DNA of 60,751 nt from an uncultured SAR86 cluster bacterium (GTDB lineage: Bacteria > Pseudomonadota > Gammaproteobacteria > Magnimaribacterales > D2472), in the NCBI GenBank assembly GCA_905478035.1, contig CAJQGX010000002.1, positions 1-60,751 of the forward strand. Direction: 5' to 3'. The notes under the pieces are model-generated. The model worked only from the letters and a program-made list of their open reading frames with translations, had not been told where the DNA came from and made no database searches. Shown piece after piece: positions 16,876 to 26,886 of the stretch. The position numbers and the translations under genes were made by a program. Every line of letters starts with the position of its first letter. The stretch's first letter is position 1.

Positions 16876-17729
16876 TTATCAGTAGTTTTTGGATCAAGTG
16901 CATCTCTAAGTCCATCACCAAAGAAATTTAGTGCAAAGAGAGTAATCGTGAATGTTAAGCCAGGGTAAATTAGCAACCAACCAAACTCCTCCATTGATTC
17001 AACGCCATCTTTAATTAATGTTCCCCAGCTGCTCATTGGTGGTTGAATACCTAAGCCAAGAAAACTTAGAAAGCTTTCAAGTAACATTACCTGGGGAATT
17101 GTTAAGGTGGCATATACAGCAATAGGGCCTAAAATATTTGGTAATAAGTGTCTCTTAAACATTGAGAAGTTACTGACGCCCATAGCCTTTGCTGCAAGTA
17201 CAAATTCTTGATTTTTTAATCCTATGACTTGACCTCTTACTATCCTAGACATTGTTAACCATTCAACAGCACCAATTGCTCCAAATAGAAGCCACAGATT
17301 GCTACCAAATATAACCATAAGTAGAATTACGAAGATGATAAAAGGAAGGCCATATAAAATATCAACAATCCTCATCATAATAGAATCAACTCTTCCACCA
17401 AAAAATCCTGCAATGATTCCCCAAGATACGCCAATAACTAATGCAACACCTGTTGCAACAAATCCAACTAAAAGTGAAACTCTAGCGCCATAAAGAATTC
17501 TGCTTAGAAGATCTCTTCCCAATATATCAGTGCCAAGAAGATGTTCTGCAGAAGGTGGTGATGCTCCTAAGTCAAGGTCTTGATAAGAATAAGAATATGG
17601 TGCAATCCATGGAGCCAATAACGCACTAATTATTAATGCAACTAAAATACCACCGCCGATCATTGCAGCTTTATTTCGCGTTAAACGATATATAGCATCA
17701 GACCATAAAGAAGAATTTTTATTCTTCAT
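16872..17729 (-). CDS. oppC: Peptide/oligopeptide ABC transporter permease (OppC/DppC type)
   Basis: This 285-aa inner-membrane permease has the short cytosolic N-terminal segment and six membrane segments of OppC-type subunits. LLGTDILGRDLLSRILYGARVSL is the family marker after the first membrane segment. The ATPase-contacting EAA loop reads EFVLAAKAMGVSNFSMFKRHLLPN (about residues 176-199). It overlaps oppB by 4 bp (ATGA). No oppD or oppF ATPase follows: the next gene is convergent mltD. The symbol marks family, not proven substrate. Confidence 0.9.
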   Translation of the reverse strand: MKNKNSSLWSDAIYRLTRNKAAMIGGGILVALIISALLAPWIAPYSYSYQDLDLGASPPSAEHLLGTDILGRDLLSRILYGARVSLLVGFVATGVALVIGVSWGIIAGFFGGRVDSIMMRIVDILYGLPFIIFVILLMVIFGSNLWLLFGAIGAVEWLTMSRIVRGQVIGLKNQEFVLAAKAMGVSNFSMFKRHLLPNILGPIAVYATLTIPQVMLLESFLSFLGLGIQPPMSSWGTLIKDGVESMEEFGWLLIYPGLTFTITLFALNFFGDGLRDALDPKTTDN

Positions 17730-18646
17730 ACATCCCTAGATCTTGGGTTTAACCATAAAGAGGCTAAATCTGATATGAGATTAAAAAATACAATCATGGC
17801 TGAAAAGAAGATAGTTGTTCCAAGAATCATTGTGTAATCTCTATTGAGAGCAGCTTCGACATAAAATCTTCCAAGACCAGGTATTTGAAAAATTGTTTCA
17901 ACAACAAATGAGCCTGCTAATAAACCAGCAATAGCAGGACCTAAAAATGAAACAACAGGAATTAATCCGCCTTGCATAGCATGCTTCATAACAACCATTC
18001 TCTCAGTTAATCCTTTAGCCCTAGCAGTTCGTATAAAGTCTTGGTTTAGTACTTCTAACATTCCACCACGACTTAATCTAGCAATATAAGCTGCGTAAGC
18101 AAAACCCAATGTTATGGATGGAAGTATTTTATCTCCTGCAAGCTGACCCCAGCCCGCAACAGGAAGGAGCTCTAACTGAATACCAAATATTAAAACTAAC
18201 AAAGGGCCCATTAAAAATGTAGGAACACAAATTCCTATCATAGCTATTGCCATAGGAATAAAATCGAGCATTGTATTTCTTTTTAATGCAGCCAAAACAC
18301 CTGATAAAACACCAATAACAAGAGCAATAAGTATTGCATACATTGCTAACTCAAAAGTAATAGGCAGACCACTAGCAATCATCTCTGTTACAGACCTTCC
18401 AGGATATTTAAATGATGGACCAAAGTCTCCTTGAACTACTCCGGTCATATAATCTGTATATTGCTCCCATTGTGATGCATCTAAGTTATATACAGCATTA
18501 AGATTTTTAAGGACTTGAGGTGAAACTGCTTTTTCAGCATCAAAGGGGCCACCAGGAGCAAGCTTTATTAGAAAAAAGGTCATGGTAGCAACTGCCAGTA
18601 AAACTGGAACTGCCATAAAGACTCTTTTAATAAAAATAGCTAACAT
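17726..18646 (-). CDS. oppB: Peptide/oligopeptide ABC transporter permease (OppB/DppB type)
   Basis: This 306-aa permease begins with the OppB-type first membrane segment FIKRVFMAVPVLLAVATMTFFL and the APGGPFD motif. The EAA loop DFIRTARAKGLTERMVVMKHAM is around residues 195-216. FVVETIFQIPGLGRFYVEAALNRDY near the C-terminus is also family typical. It follows oppA by 9 bp and is coupled to oppC by a 4-bp overlap. Confidence 0.92.
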   Translation of the reverse strand: MLAIFIKRVFMAVPVLLAVATMTFFLIKLAPGGPFDAEKAVSPQVLKNLNAVYNLDASQWEQYTDYMTGVVQGDFGPSFKYPGRSVTEMIASGLPITFELAMYAILIALVIGVLSGVLAALKRNTMLDFIPMAIAMIGICVPTFLMGPLLVLIFGIQLELLPVAGWGQLAGDKILPSITLGFAYAAYIARLSRGGMLEVLNQDFIRTARAKGLTERMVVMKHAMQGGLIPVVSFLGPAIAGLLAGSFVVETIFQIPGLGRFYVEAALNRDYTMILGTTIFFSAMIVFFNLISDLASLWLNPRSRDV

Positions 18647-18655
18647 CTAATTTAT

Positions 18656-20281
18656 TTAATCTCTTTCTAGATAAATATACTTTGGATGATGGTGGTCTAA
18701 ATAATTAGGATGATAACCCTTAACATCTGGTGATAACTGATAAGAGCGGACATAGGTATAAAGAGGAATAATAGGCATCTCGTCTATTAAAATTCTTTCA
18801 GCACTTTGAAGTAATTGATATCTTTGTGTTTGATCTTGCGTTTCATTGGCTTTCTCAACCAACATATCATATTCAAGATTACCCCAGCCAGTTTTATTAT
18901 TTCCTCTGTTTGGTCGTAAAGTATCAAGAAAAGTATTAGGATCCTCGTAATCACCAATCCATCCAGCTCTAGAAACCTCAAAGTCACCAATCATCTCTCT
19001 GTTGAGATAAACCTTCCAATCTTGGTTAACTAATTTTATTGGTACGCCTAGATTCTGCTGCCACATTTGCTGAACAGCCAATGCAACTTTTCTATGGTCT
19101 TCATTTGTATTAAATAATATTTCAAGTTCAGGAAATGGATTATTTTCATTATAGCCAGCTTCTTCTAGTAAAGATTTTGCATATTCTGGGTCAAAGGTAA
19201 TTGATGTATCAGGCTCATAGCCATTTGATCCTGGTGGTGTGAATGAATAAGCAGGGATTTGACCACACTTGGTAACTTTATCAACAAGCTGCTTTCTATC
19301 AATTGAAAATGCTAACGCTCTTCTTACCTTAGGATCTTTAAGTACAGGATGTTTAGTATTTAATCTATAAAAATATGTACCCATATATGGATCTATTCTT
19401 AAATCTGGATTTTTTTCTTCTATATATACCGGACATTTCTGAGAAGGCAATGTATTTGTTACATGAAGCTGACCAGCTCTAAACATTCTATCCTCAGTCA
19501 TAACATTTTGGACAGGGTAGTAGTGTATTTCATTTAATCCAACCATATTTGCATCCCAGTACATAGGATTTTTTTCTACAATAATTCTACTATTTAGCTC
19601 CCATGATTTAAGTTGAAATGCCCCATTGCAAACAAAATTTCCAGGTCTAGTCCATTGACCATTCCTGTCATCAATTGAACCATGTTTTAAGACTGTTTCT
19701 TTATGAACTGGCCATGTACTATAGTGGCTTAACAAACCTAAGAAAAAAGGCGTAGGATTATTGAGCGTAACTTCAAGTGTAAAGTTATCTAATGCCTTTA
19801 CACCAACAGAATCAAATGATGGTTGTGGCTCACCTTGAGAGCTATCATGCGTATGGTATTCCTGAGCTCCTACAACATAGTAAAGCATATCAGGATACTG
19901 AGATCCAAGTGAAGGTGTTAGCACCCTCTTCCATGACCATACAAAATCTTGTGCTGTTACTGGGTCTCCATTTGACCACTTGCCATTTTTTTGTAAAGCA
20001 AAAGTATAAGTTTTACCATCTTCGCTAATAACCCAAGATTCAGCAGCTCCAGCTAAGCTTTCTCCTCCTTTTGGATTTGAAGTTGTAAGACCTTCACAAA
20101 GAGCTATTAATAAATGATGCTCAGGAACTCCTGTAACGATATGAGGGTCTATTCCTTGAGGTTCAGAACCGTTTCCAAAATGAAAAGTCTGTGTTTCAAG
20201 ACCTGAATCTACTGGAGATACATTTTTTGAACAACTAATTACAAGTATTAAGCACAGAAAGGAAAGTAGTATTTTATTCAT
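18656..20281 (-). CDS. oppA: Peptide ABC transporter substrate-binding lipoprotein (OppA type)
   Basis: This 541-aa periplasmic binding protein of SBP family 5 has a lipobox VISC (Cys17). Family motifs include FGNGSEPQGIDPHIVTG, the signature stretch YTFALQKNGKWSNGDPVTAQDFVWSWKR, and later SIDRKQLVDKV. The C-terminal ligand-domain region RAGWIGDYEDPNTFLDT resembles E. coli OppA. It should deliver oligopeptides to OppB/OppC. Its ATG overlaps the ppiD stop by 8 bp, so it may be transcribed from ppiD. Confidence 0.93.
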   Translation of the reverse strand: MNKILLSFLCLILVISCSKNVSPVDSGLETQTFHFGNGSEPQGIDPHIVTGVPEHHLLIALCEGLTTSNPKGGESLAGAAESWVISEDGKTYTFALQKNGKWSNGDPVTAQDFVWSWKRVLTPSLGSQYPDMLYYVVGAQEYHTHDSSQGEPQPSFDSVGVKALDNFTLEVTLNNPTPFFLGLLSHYSTWPVHKETVLKHGSIDDRNGQWTRPGNFVCNGAFQLKSWELNSRIIVEKNPMYWDANMVGLNEIHYYPVQNVMTEDRMFRAGQLHVTNTLPSQKCPVYIEEKNPDLRIDPYMGTYFYRLNTKHPVLKDPKVRRALAFSIDRKQLVDKVTKCGQIPAYSFTPPGSNGYEPDTSITFDPEYAKSLLEEAGYNENNPFPELEILFNTNEDHRKVALAVQQMWQQNLGVPIKLVNQDWKVYLNREMIGDFEVSRAGWIGDYEDPNTFLDTLRPNRGNNKTGWGNLEYDMLVEKANETQDQTQRYQLLQSAERILIDEMPIIPLYTYVRSYQLSPDVKGYHPNYLDHHHPKYIYLERD

Positions 20282-22157
20282 TTGTAAAAATTATATTATT
20301 TAATTTAACATTAGCAGTATTGAAAACCTCATCGCTTACTACCTCAGATATTTTATTTGATATTAACTCTTTAGAAAAACCATTATATTCCTCTAAAAGT
20401 TCCGCAATTGACTCATCTGTAGGCTCATTTACCTTAATAATATCAACTATATAAGTATCATTATTATTTGATACCAAGGTAACACTATCACCTAAAGATT
20501 GTTTAAATAGCTCTGAAATTATTTCTTGAGGCATTAAAGAAGAGTATCTATTTATATTAATAAAATTATCTTTTGTTACATAGGTATATGCCGATATAAA
20601 ATCATCCAGCGTTCCATCAGATTTTGATAACTCTATTTCTTTTGCAAGAAGTGATTGTTTATCTTTCCCTTTTCTAGATGAAAGCATATCATTCGCAACA
20701 AGAGATACCGATTCAAGGTCTTTTAAAGCAGATTCATTGATCTCTTTTAGAGAAACAACCAATATACTTTCCTCTAAATCTATTGCATAGGGAACATTAA
20801 GCTGCGTGTCGGGAGAGAAGATATATTCTTGTACTCTTCTGTCATTAATATCAGTTGCAAAATTATTTAATGAAACAAAATCAGTCTCAGTAATTTGAGC
20901 TGATAGGGAATTTGAGATAGATGTAATAGATGAATTACTATCAATTAAATCATATGCAATATCATAATCATCTTTCATGAGTGCCAAAGATTCAGAATCT
21001 ACTAAATTTGAAGTGATACTCTCTTTCATTTCATCAAAAGATAAAATTTCAGCTTCTTGGTATTCGGTAACTTTAATGACATGAAAAGATGAATCAAGCT
21101 CAACAATTCTACTTATATCATTCAATTTTAAGTCTTTAATAGCCTCTGCAAATTTCTCATCAAAGAAGTCAGGCGAAAAATATTCTAAATCACCTCCATT
21201 TTCTCTAGAAACAGGGTCTTCACTATACTCAAGAGCTAACTCACTAAAGCCTGCTCCGCTCAGTAACTGCGATTCTATCTCCTGAATAGCTTTAAACGCA
21301 TCAGTATCATTATCGTAGTTAACCTTATCTACCATAATGTGTGAGATTCTAATTTGATTCCTTTCAGTTGCTTTTGATAAATAGTCATCATAACTATCGT
21401 TGATATAGTTGTTTGGAATAACTACTTTAGATCTATAATCATCAGGCGTTAATAAAATATATTCAAATTTTCTTTCTTCGTCGGAATAAAACATGTATTC
21501 ATTATCATTATAAAATTCTTCTAGCTCATCATTGGTATTGGTGATATTTGAATTAAGTTTTTCTGAATCTATTTTGATAAAATCAACATTTATTGTTTGT
21601 TCCAACAAAGATGCAATCTCAACAACTTCATTCTCTGTATAAAATGGTTCTGAGGACAAGGAGGATCTGAATAACTCAGTTGCAACTAAGTCTGTCATTA
21701 GTTTTATATAACTTTCTTTGGTGTGTCCATTTGAATTTACTTGAGCTTCATATATACCTTCATTAAAAAGTCCATCCATTTGAAACATTGGATTGGACAT
21801 TATTTGTTTCTTTGCAAGCTCTCTAGTGGTGTTATTTATTAGGCCAAGTGATCTAGCTTGAGATAATAATGATTTTTGAACAATTAATTCATTCTTTATT
21901 TGATTCATTTGTGTATCTTCATCGAGCAAAGAGAAATCAAATTCTTCACCGTAAAGTGTTTTAAATCTTTGAATGGTTATATTTGAAGCAACTTGGAAAT
22001 CTGAATCCGTTACAGTTTCTCCATTGACTGATCCTAATCGAGTTGTGTCTTGGTTTAATAATGATGTAGATCCTAAAAATACAAAAGGTAATGCGCAAGC
22101 TGCAATTACAAAAAATAATCTGGGTCCTGTTAAAAAATTTCTGAGTGATTCAAGCAT
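20274..22157 (-). CDS. ppiD: Peptidyl-prolyl cis-trans isomerase, PpiD/SurA-type periplasmic chaperone
   Basis: This 627-aa protein assists folding of secreted and outer-membrane proteins. I use the ATG at 22157; a longer frame back to 22196 would start inside the hupB terminator. The N-terminus LESLRNFLTGPRLFFVIAACALPFV is a single membrane anchor. A SurA_N-like chaperone region follows (about 35-190), then one parvulin domain around residues 265-365, with RISHIMVDKV, YSEDPVSRENGGDLEYFSPD and HVIKVTEY. Its position after hupB matches E. coli. A TATAAT at 22167-22172 lies only 9 nt before the ATG, so the mRNA may be almost leaderless. It overlaps oppA by 8 bp. Confidence 0.9.
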   Translation of the reverse strand: MLESLRNFLTGPRLFFVIAACALPFVFLGSTSLLNQDTTRLGSVNGETVTDSDFQVASNITIQRFKTLYGEEFDFSLLDEDTQMNQIKNELIVQKSLLSQARSLGLINNTTRELAKKQIMSNPMFQMDGLFNEGIYEAQVNSNGHTKESYIKLMTDLVATELFRSSLSSEPFYTENEVVEIASLLEQTINVDFIKIDSEKLNSNITNTNDELEEFYNDNEYMFYSDEERKFEYILLTPDDYRSKVVIPNNYINDSYDDYLSKATERNQIRISHIMVDKVNYDNDTDAFKAIQEIESQLLSGAGFSELALEYSEDPVSRENGGDLEYFSPDFFDEKFAEAIKDLKLNDISRIVELDSSFHVIKVTEYQEAEILSFDEMKESITSNLVDSESLALMKDDYDIAYDLIDSNSSITSISNSLSAQITETDFVSLNNFATDINDRRVQEYIFSPDTQLNVPYAIDLEESILVVSLKEINESALKDLESVSLVANDMLSSRKGKDKQSLLAKEIELSKSDGTLDDFISAYTYVTKDNFININRYSSLMPQEIISELFKQSLGDSVTLVSNNNDTYIVDIIKVNEPTDESIAELLEEYNGFSKELISNKISEVVSDEVFNTANVKLNNIIFTNE

Positions 22158-22175
22158 AGTGACGATATTATAAAT

Positions 22176-22204
22176 AAAAAAAGGGTGCCTTAGCACCCTT
22201 TTTT
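22176..22204 (-). terminator. Rho-independent terminator after hupB
   Basis: On the minus strand, stem GGGTGC/GCACCC (22183-22188 with 22193-22198) closes a 4-nt loop and is followed by seven T. A/T flanks lengthen the stem. It lies 15 bp past the hupB stop and separates hupB from ppiD. Confidence 0.9.
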
Positions 22205-22218
22205 AAAGTTAAAAAAAC

Positions 22219-22497
22219 TTAACCGGCTTTAACCTTATCTTTAAGGCCTTTACCAGCTTTAAAACCTGGAACTTTAGAAGCAGCAATATGCATTGATGCG
22301 CCTGTTTGAGGGTTTCTTCCCTCTCTAGCAGCTCTATGCCTTACTGAAAACGTTCCAAAACCAACTAGTGATACTGAATCACCGTTACCTAAAGCATCAC
22401 CGATACCACCTAAAACAGCATCAACAGCTCTGCCTGCTGAAGCTTTAGATATATCAGCATCACCTGCTACTGCATCAATTAAGTCTGATTTATTCAT
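22219..22497 (-). CDS. hupB: DNA-binding protein HU
   Basis: This 92-aa nucleoid protein begins [11 protein letters not shown] and carries the HU signature [21 protein letters not shown], the beta-arm that intercalates DNA. It is small, basic at the C-terminus and of normal length. It follows lon by 87 bp, as in E. coli, and has its own terminator. A TTGACT -35-like hexamer lies in the upstream gap, so it probably also has its own promoter. Confidence 0.96.
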   Translation of the reverse strand: MNKSDLIDAVAGDADISKASAGRAVDAVLGGIGDALGNGDSVSLVGFGTFSVRHRAAREGRNPQTGASMHIAASKVPGFKAGKGLKDKVKAG

Positions 22498-22541
22498 ATT
22501 AAATACTCCTCTATGTAAATTTATTTAATAAATACCCTTCT

Positions 22542-22576
22542 ATGAAATGCTTTTTAAGCCTAAAAGTCAAGCATTT
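22542..22576 (-). promoter_or_regulatory. Possible hupB promoter inside an inverted repeat
   Basis: TTGACT (minus strand, 22565-22570) is followed 17 bp later by a poor -10, TTTCAT (22542-22547). An exact 8-bp inverted repeat, AAATGCTT at 22545-22552 and AAGCATTT at 22569-22576, brackets it. The repeat could be an operator or a hairpin after lon; it has no T-run. Confidence 0.35.
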
Positions 22577-22584
22577 AAAGGGTT

Positions 22585-24993
22585 TTAGTGTGCTTGGTTA
22601 TTTTCCTGTTTTGTATTTTGTTTTTTGTTATCTTTATTTTTTATGGTGGATGAACTTTTTTTAAGAGGCAATGGCTCTTTTACCAAAGCATGAGAAATCA
22701 CTTCATCAATCCATTCAACTGGAATAATATTAAGAGAGCTTGTAATTTGCTTAGGTATCTCTTGTAAATCTGCTTCATTTTCTTTTGGGATAATTACATT
22801 CTTAATCCCACCTCTTTTAGCGGCTAATAATTTTTCTTTTAGCCCACCAATTTTTAAGATTTGGCCTCTGAGAGTTATTTCCCCAGTCATAGCTGTATCA
22901 GCCTTAACAGGTATTCCTGTAAACGCTGAAATTAAAGATATTGCCATTCCTCCTCCAGCACTTGGACCATCTTTAGGCGTTGCTCCTTCGGGCACATGAA
23001 TATGAACATCATATTTTTCATAAAAATCAGATTTTATACCCAAAGAATCTGCTCTCGACCTAACAACTGTCAGAGCTGCCTGAATTGACTCTTGCATTAC
23101 ATCACCTAGAGAACCTGTTTTAATGATATTGCCCTTACCAGCTATGTGCGATGCTTCTATGGTTAGTAACTCGCCTCCAACCTCAGTCCATGCCAGTCCC
23201 GTAACTTGTCCTACTGCATTATCTTTTTCAGCAATACCAAATTTAAACTTTTTAACACCAGAAAATGTTTCAAGATTTTTTTCAGTAATAGATGTGGCCT
23301 TTGTTAGAATTTTTTTAGATAAAAGCCTTTCCTTAACTACCTTTCTTAGAATCTTTGCAATTTGTCTTTCAAGACCCCTCACTCCAGCTTCTCTTGTGTA
23401 ATATCTTATTAAAGAAAGAATTACTTCTTTTTGTAATTTGATTTCTGTTTCCTTTAATCCATTTCTTTCCATTTGTTTTGGTAAGAGATATTTCGAAGCT
23501 ATATTAAGTTTTTCATCTTCAATATATCCAGGAATTCTAATAATCTCCATTCTGTCTAAGAGAGGAGTTGGAATATTTAAACTGTTTGCAGTACAAACAA
23601 ACATTACCTCTGAAAGATCATAATCAACTTCTAAATAATGGTCACTAAAAGTATTATTTTGTTCAGGATCTAAAACCTCTAAAAGTGCAGAAGCGGGATC
23701 ACCTCTATGATCCATACCTATCTTATCTATTTCATCTAATAAAAATAAAGGATTCTTAACTCCAACTTTTGAAAGCTTTTGAATTATTTTGCCAGGCATG
23801 GAGCCTATATAAGTTCTTCTATGTCCTCTTATCTCTGACTCATCTCTTACACCACCAAGAGACATTCTCACAAACTTTCTATTAGTTGCTCTTGCTATAG
23901 ATTCACCCAGTGATGTTTTGCCTACACCTGGAGGACCAACCAAGCAAAGCACTGGTGCTTTCATTGATTTAACTCTTTTTTGAACAGCTAGATATTCAAT
24001 AATTCTTTCCTTAACTTCCTCAAGGCCATAATGATCTTGCTCCAATATATCTAGAGAAGCTTGGATATCTGTTTTAATTTTTGATTTCTTTTTCCAAGGA
24101 ACATCAACTAGGCAGTCAAGATAAGATCTTACTACTGATGCCTCTGCAGATGAGGGTGACATATGTTTAAACTTTGCTAACTCACTTTTTGCTTTTTTAA
24201 GAGCATCTTTTGGCATGCCAACTTTGTTAATTTTTTCCTCAAGTGCTTCAAGTTCATCTCCCTCTTCACCAATCTCGCCAAGTTCTTTTTGAGCAGCTTT
24301 AATTTGCTCATTAAGATAATATTCCCTTTGAGATTTTTCCATCTGTTTTTTTACACGTTCCCTAATTTTCTTTTCGACATCTATAACATCAAGTTGAGAT
24401 TCAATAAACATTAAAACTTTTTCAGATCTATTTTTTAAATCTGGTATTTCAAGAATCTCTTGTTTCTTTTCAGTCTCGATTGGAAGATGACCAGTGATGG
24501 TATCAATTAATTTTGACAGGTCATCTAGTGAGTCCACTGTTGAAACAATTTCAGGAGGTATCCTTTTTGTTATTCCTATATAGTCTTCAAACTTAGCCTT
24601 TATAAAACGAACAAGGTTAGATGAATCAGCTTCTTTTAATGGAATATCATCAATAGTAATAACCCTTGCAACGTCATAACCTTCTTTCTCATGAATGCTT
24701 TCAATAGAGCATCTCTTATAACCTTCTACTAAAACTTTCATAGTGCCATCAGGCAATTTGATTAATTGAAGTAAGTTACTTATAGACGCACTTTTATAAA
24801 GATCATTAAATTCAGGGCTTTCAAGAGCTGGGTCGAGTTGACTTACAAGAACAAGCTTCTTGTTAGAAGACATTGCAATATTTAAAGCTTCGATAGATTT
24901 TGGTCTTCCGACAAATAAGGTAGTAACTATTCCAGGAAAGACAACTACATCTCTTAATGGTATTAATGGTAAATCTGATTTTATTTCTTTCAT
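22585..24993 (-). CDS. lon: ATP-dependent protease Lon
   Basis: This 802-aa AAA+ serine protease degrades misfolded and regulatory proteins in the cytosol. The order is the N-terminal substrate domain (1-200), coiled-coil region, AAA+ module with Walker A GPPGVGKTS (about 355) and Walker B FLLDEIDKI, then the protease domain. The catalytic serine is in KDGPSAGG near residue 680 and the lysine in GLKEKLLAAKRGG about 43 residues on. The C-terminus has a lysine/asparagine-rich tail (about 780-802) not part of the core fold. It sits 30 nt downstream of clpX. Confidence 0.97.
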   Translation of the reverse strand: MKEIKSDLPLIPLRDVVVFPGIVTTLFVGRPKSIEALNIAMSSNKKLVLVSQLDPALESPEFNDLYKSASISNLLQLIKLPDGTMKVLVEGYKRCSIESIHEKEGYDVARVITIDDIPLKEADSSNLVRFIKAKFEDYIGITKRIPPEIVSTVDSLDDLSKLIDTITGHLPIETEKKQEILEIPDLKNRSEKVLMFIESQLDVIDVEKKIRERVKKQMEKSQREYYLNEQIKAAQKELGEIGEEGDELEALEEKINKVGMPKDALKKAKSELAKFKHMSPSSAEASVVRSYLDCLVDVPWKKKSKIKTDIQASLDILEQDHYGLEEVKERIIEYLAVQKRVKSMKAPVLCLVGPPGVGKTSLGESIARATNRKFVRMSLGGVRDESEIRGHRRTYIGSMPGKIIQKLSKVGVKNPLFLLDEIDKIGMDHRGDPASALLEVLDPEQNNTFSDHYLEVDYDLSEVMFVCTANSLNIPTPLLDRMEIIRIPGYIEDEKLNIASKYLLPKQMERNGLKETEIKLQKEVILSLIRYYTREAGVRGLERQIAKILRKVVKERLLSKKILTKATSITEKNLETFSGVKKFKFGIAEKDNAVGQVTGLAWTEVGGELLTIEASHIAGKGNIIKTGSLGDVMQESIQAALTVVRSRADSLGIKSDFYEKYDVHIHVPEGATPKDGPSAGGGMAISLISAFTGIPVKADTAMTGEITLRGQILKIGGLKEKLLAAKRGGIKNVIIPKENEADLQEIPKQITSSLNIIPVEWIDEVISHALVKEPLPLKKSSSTIKNKDNKKQNTKQENNQAH

Positions 24994-25023
24994 ATACCCA
25001 ATATAGGGATTGTTATGAAAATA

Positions 25024-26280
25024 TCAATTAGCAGAAGATGATTTTTTAGGTGTGTTTTTAAGTAGCTTTATTGGCTCTGATTTTGAAATGACTGTATTCT
25101 CATCAATAATAACTTTTTCTAAATTTGGGTTAGGCAATCCAAACATTGTTTCCATAAGCAAGTCTTCCATAATTGACCTAAGACCCCTTGCTCCTGTTTT
25201 TCTTTTTATAGCTTGACGAGATATTTCTATCAATGCCTCATCTCTAAAAGTTAATTCAACATCATCTATCTTAAATAAATGCTTATATTGATTTACCAAT
25301 GCATTTTTTGGTTCCTTTAAAATTCTGACCAGTGCGTGCTCATCAAGCTCATGAAGACTTGAAATAACTGGGAGTCTACCAACAAATTCAGGTATCAAAC
25401 CATACTTTACTAAATCTTCGGGCTCTAAATCATCTACATTATTTGTTATAGGCAAAACATTTGATTTTTTGCTAACCTCTGCTCCAAACCCAATACCTAT
25501 GTTGGTATTTCTTTGGTCAATAACTTTGTCTAATCCAGAAAAAGCGCCACCACAAATAAATAAGATATTAGAAGTATCAATTTGGATGAACTCTTGTTGC
25601 GGATGCTTTCTTCCTCCTTGAGGAGGAATAGATGCCACAGTACCTTCAATTAATTTTAACAACGCCTGTTGAACACCCTCACCAGATACATCTCTTGTAA
25701 TTGATGGGTTGTCTGATTTTCTTGCAATTTTATCTATTTCATCAATATATACGATCCCTAGTTGTGCTCTTTCAGGATCATAATCAGATTTTTGTAATAA
25801 TTTTTGAATAATATTCTCTACATCTTCGCCTACGTATCCAGCTTCAGTTAATGTTGTAGCATCAGCTATGGTAAAGGGGACATTTAAAATTTTTGCTAGG
25901 GTTTGTGCTAAAAGAGTTTTGCCGCTTCCAGTTGGTCCGAGAAGCAATACATTACTTTTTTGAAGCTCTACAGAATCTTTTGCATTATTCTTTCTCAGTC
26001 TTTTGTAATGATTATAGACTGCAACAGATAAGACTTTTTTTGCGGACTCTTGGCCAATTACATATTCATCAAGCTTTGTAAAAATCTCTAAAGGTGATGG
26101 CAATTCATCTAGAGAAATTTCTTCTTCGCTTTTAATTTCTTCTTCAATTATATCGTTGCATAAATCAACGCACTCATTGCAAATATAAACACTTGGACCA
26201 GCGATAAGTTTTTTTACCTCATCTTGAACTTTGCCACAGAAAGAGCAGTTTAATTTGTCGTTAGCAGTATCACTTGCCAT
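25024..26280 (-). CDS. clpX: ATP-dependent Clp protease ATPase subunit ClpX
   Basis: This AAA+ unfoldase feeds substrates to ClpP. I choose the ATG at 26280 (418 aa), preceded by GAGAGG and overlapping the clpP stop by 11 bp; an upstream start at 26322 lies inside clpP and adds a non-family leader. The N-terminal zinc-binding domain has Cys12, Cys15, Cys34 and Cys37. Walker A is [12 protein letters not shown], Walker [10 protein letters not shown], and the sensor-2 region [12 protein letters not shown]. Order clpP-clpX-lon is conserved. Confidence 0.96.
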   Translation of the reverse strand: MASDTANDKLNCSFCGKVQDEVKKLIAGPSVYICNECVDLCNDIIEEEIKSEEEISLDELPSPLEIFTKLDEYVIGQESAKKVLSVAVYNHYKRLRKNNAKDSVELQKSNVLLLGPTGSGKTLLAQTLAKILNVPFTIADATTLTEAGYVGEDVENIIQKLLQKSDYDPERAQLGIVYIDEIDKIARKSDNPSITRDVSGEGVQQALLKLIEGTVASIPPQGGRKHPQQEFIQIDTSNILFICGGAFSGLDKVIDQRNTNIGIGFGAEVSKKSNVLPITNNVDDLEPEDLVKYGLIPEFVGRLPVISSLHELDEHALVRILKEPKNALVNQYKHLFKIDDVELTFRDEALIEISRQAIKRKTGARGLRSIMEDLLMETMFGLPNPNLEKVIIDENTVISKSEPIKLLKNTPKKSSSAN

Positions 26281-26884
26281 TAACAACCTCTCTCTTATCA
26301 AGGACACTATCAACAAGACCATAGCTTATTGCAGCAGCGGTATCTAAGAAATTATCTCTATCAGTATCTTTTTCAATTTTTTTAATTGTTTGTCCAGTAT
26401 GTTTTGCAAGGATTTCATTAACTACTTTTTTCATATGTAGAATTTCTTTTGCATGAATCTCAAAATCAGATGCTTGACCCTGGAAACCTCCTAGAGGTTG
26501 ATGAATCATTATTCTAGAATTTGGAAGAGCGAATCTTTTACCTTTGTCTCCTCCAGCTAACAAAATTGCTCCCATACTTGCAGCCTGCCCTATGCATAGT
26601 GTAGAAATTGAAGGAGAGATAAATTGCATGGTATCGTAAATAGCTAATCCTGCAGAAATAGAGCCACCAGGAGAATTAATATATATAGATATATCTTTTT
26701 CAGGGTTTTCTGATTCAAGAAAAAGAAGTTGAGCAACAATTAAATTAGACATGTAGTCTTCAACTGGGCCAGATAAAAAAATTACTCTTTCTTTAAGAAG
26801 TCTAGAATAGATATCAAAAGATCTCTCCCCTCGAGGAGTTTGCTCGATAACCATTGGAACTAATGCTGACTGTATATCTTTCAT
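26270..26884 (-). CDS. clpP: ATP-dependent Clp protease proteolytic subunit
   Basis: This 204-aa serine peptidase forms the double-heptamer chamber. The triad is Ser103 (GQAASMGA), His128 (MIHQPLGG) and an aspartate in the KDTDRDNF segment near 173-177. [14 protein letters not shown] forms the oxyanion loop. The N-terminal segment before residue 20 is likely removed by self-processing as in E. coli. It starts 2 nt after tig and overlaps clpX. Confidence 0.96.
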   Translation of the reverse strand: MKDIQSALVPMVIEQTPRGERSFDIYSRLLKERVIFLSGPVEDYMSNLIVAQLLFLESENPEKDISIYINSPGGSISAGLAIYDTMQFISPSISTLCIGQAASMGAILLAGGDKGKRFALPNSRIMIHQPLGGFQGQASDFEIHAKEILHMKKVVNEILAKHTGQTIKKIEKDTDRDNFLDTAAAISYGLVDSVLDKREVVNGK

Positions 26885-26886
26885 AT

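Noticed and set aside
22158-22196. Longer ppiD start at 22196
   Set aside because: It would begin inside the hupB terminator hairpin; the ATG at 22157 gives the family N-terminus.
24994-25023. Sigma-32 promoter directly before lon
   Set aside because: A CCCTATAT sequence resembles the -10, but the best -35 (TTGATA) is poor and at only 12 bp; lon can be explained by read-through from clpX.
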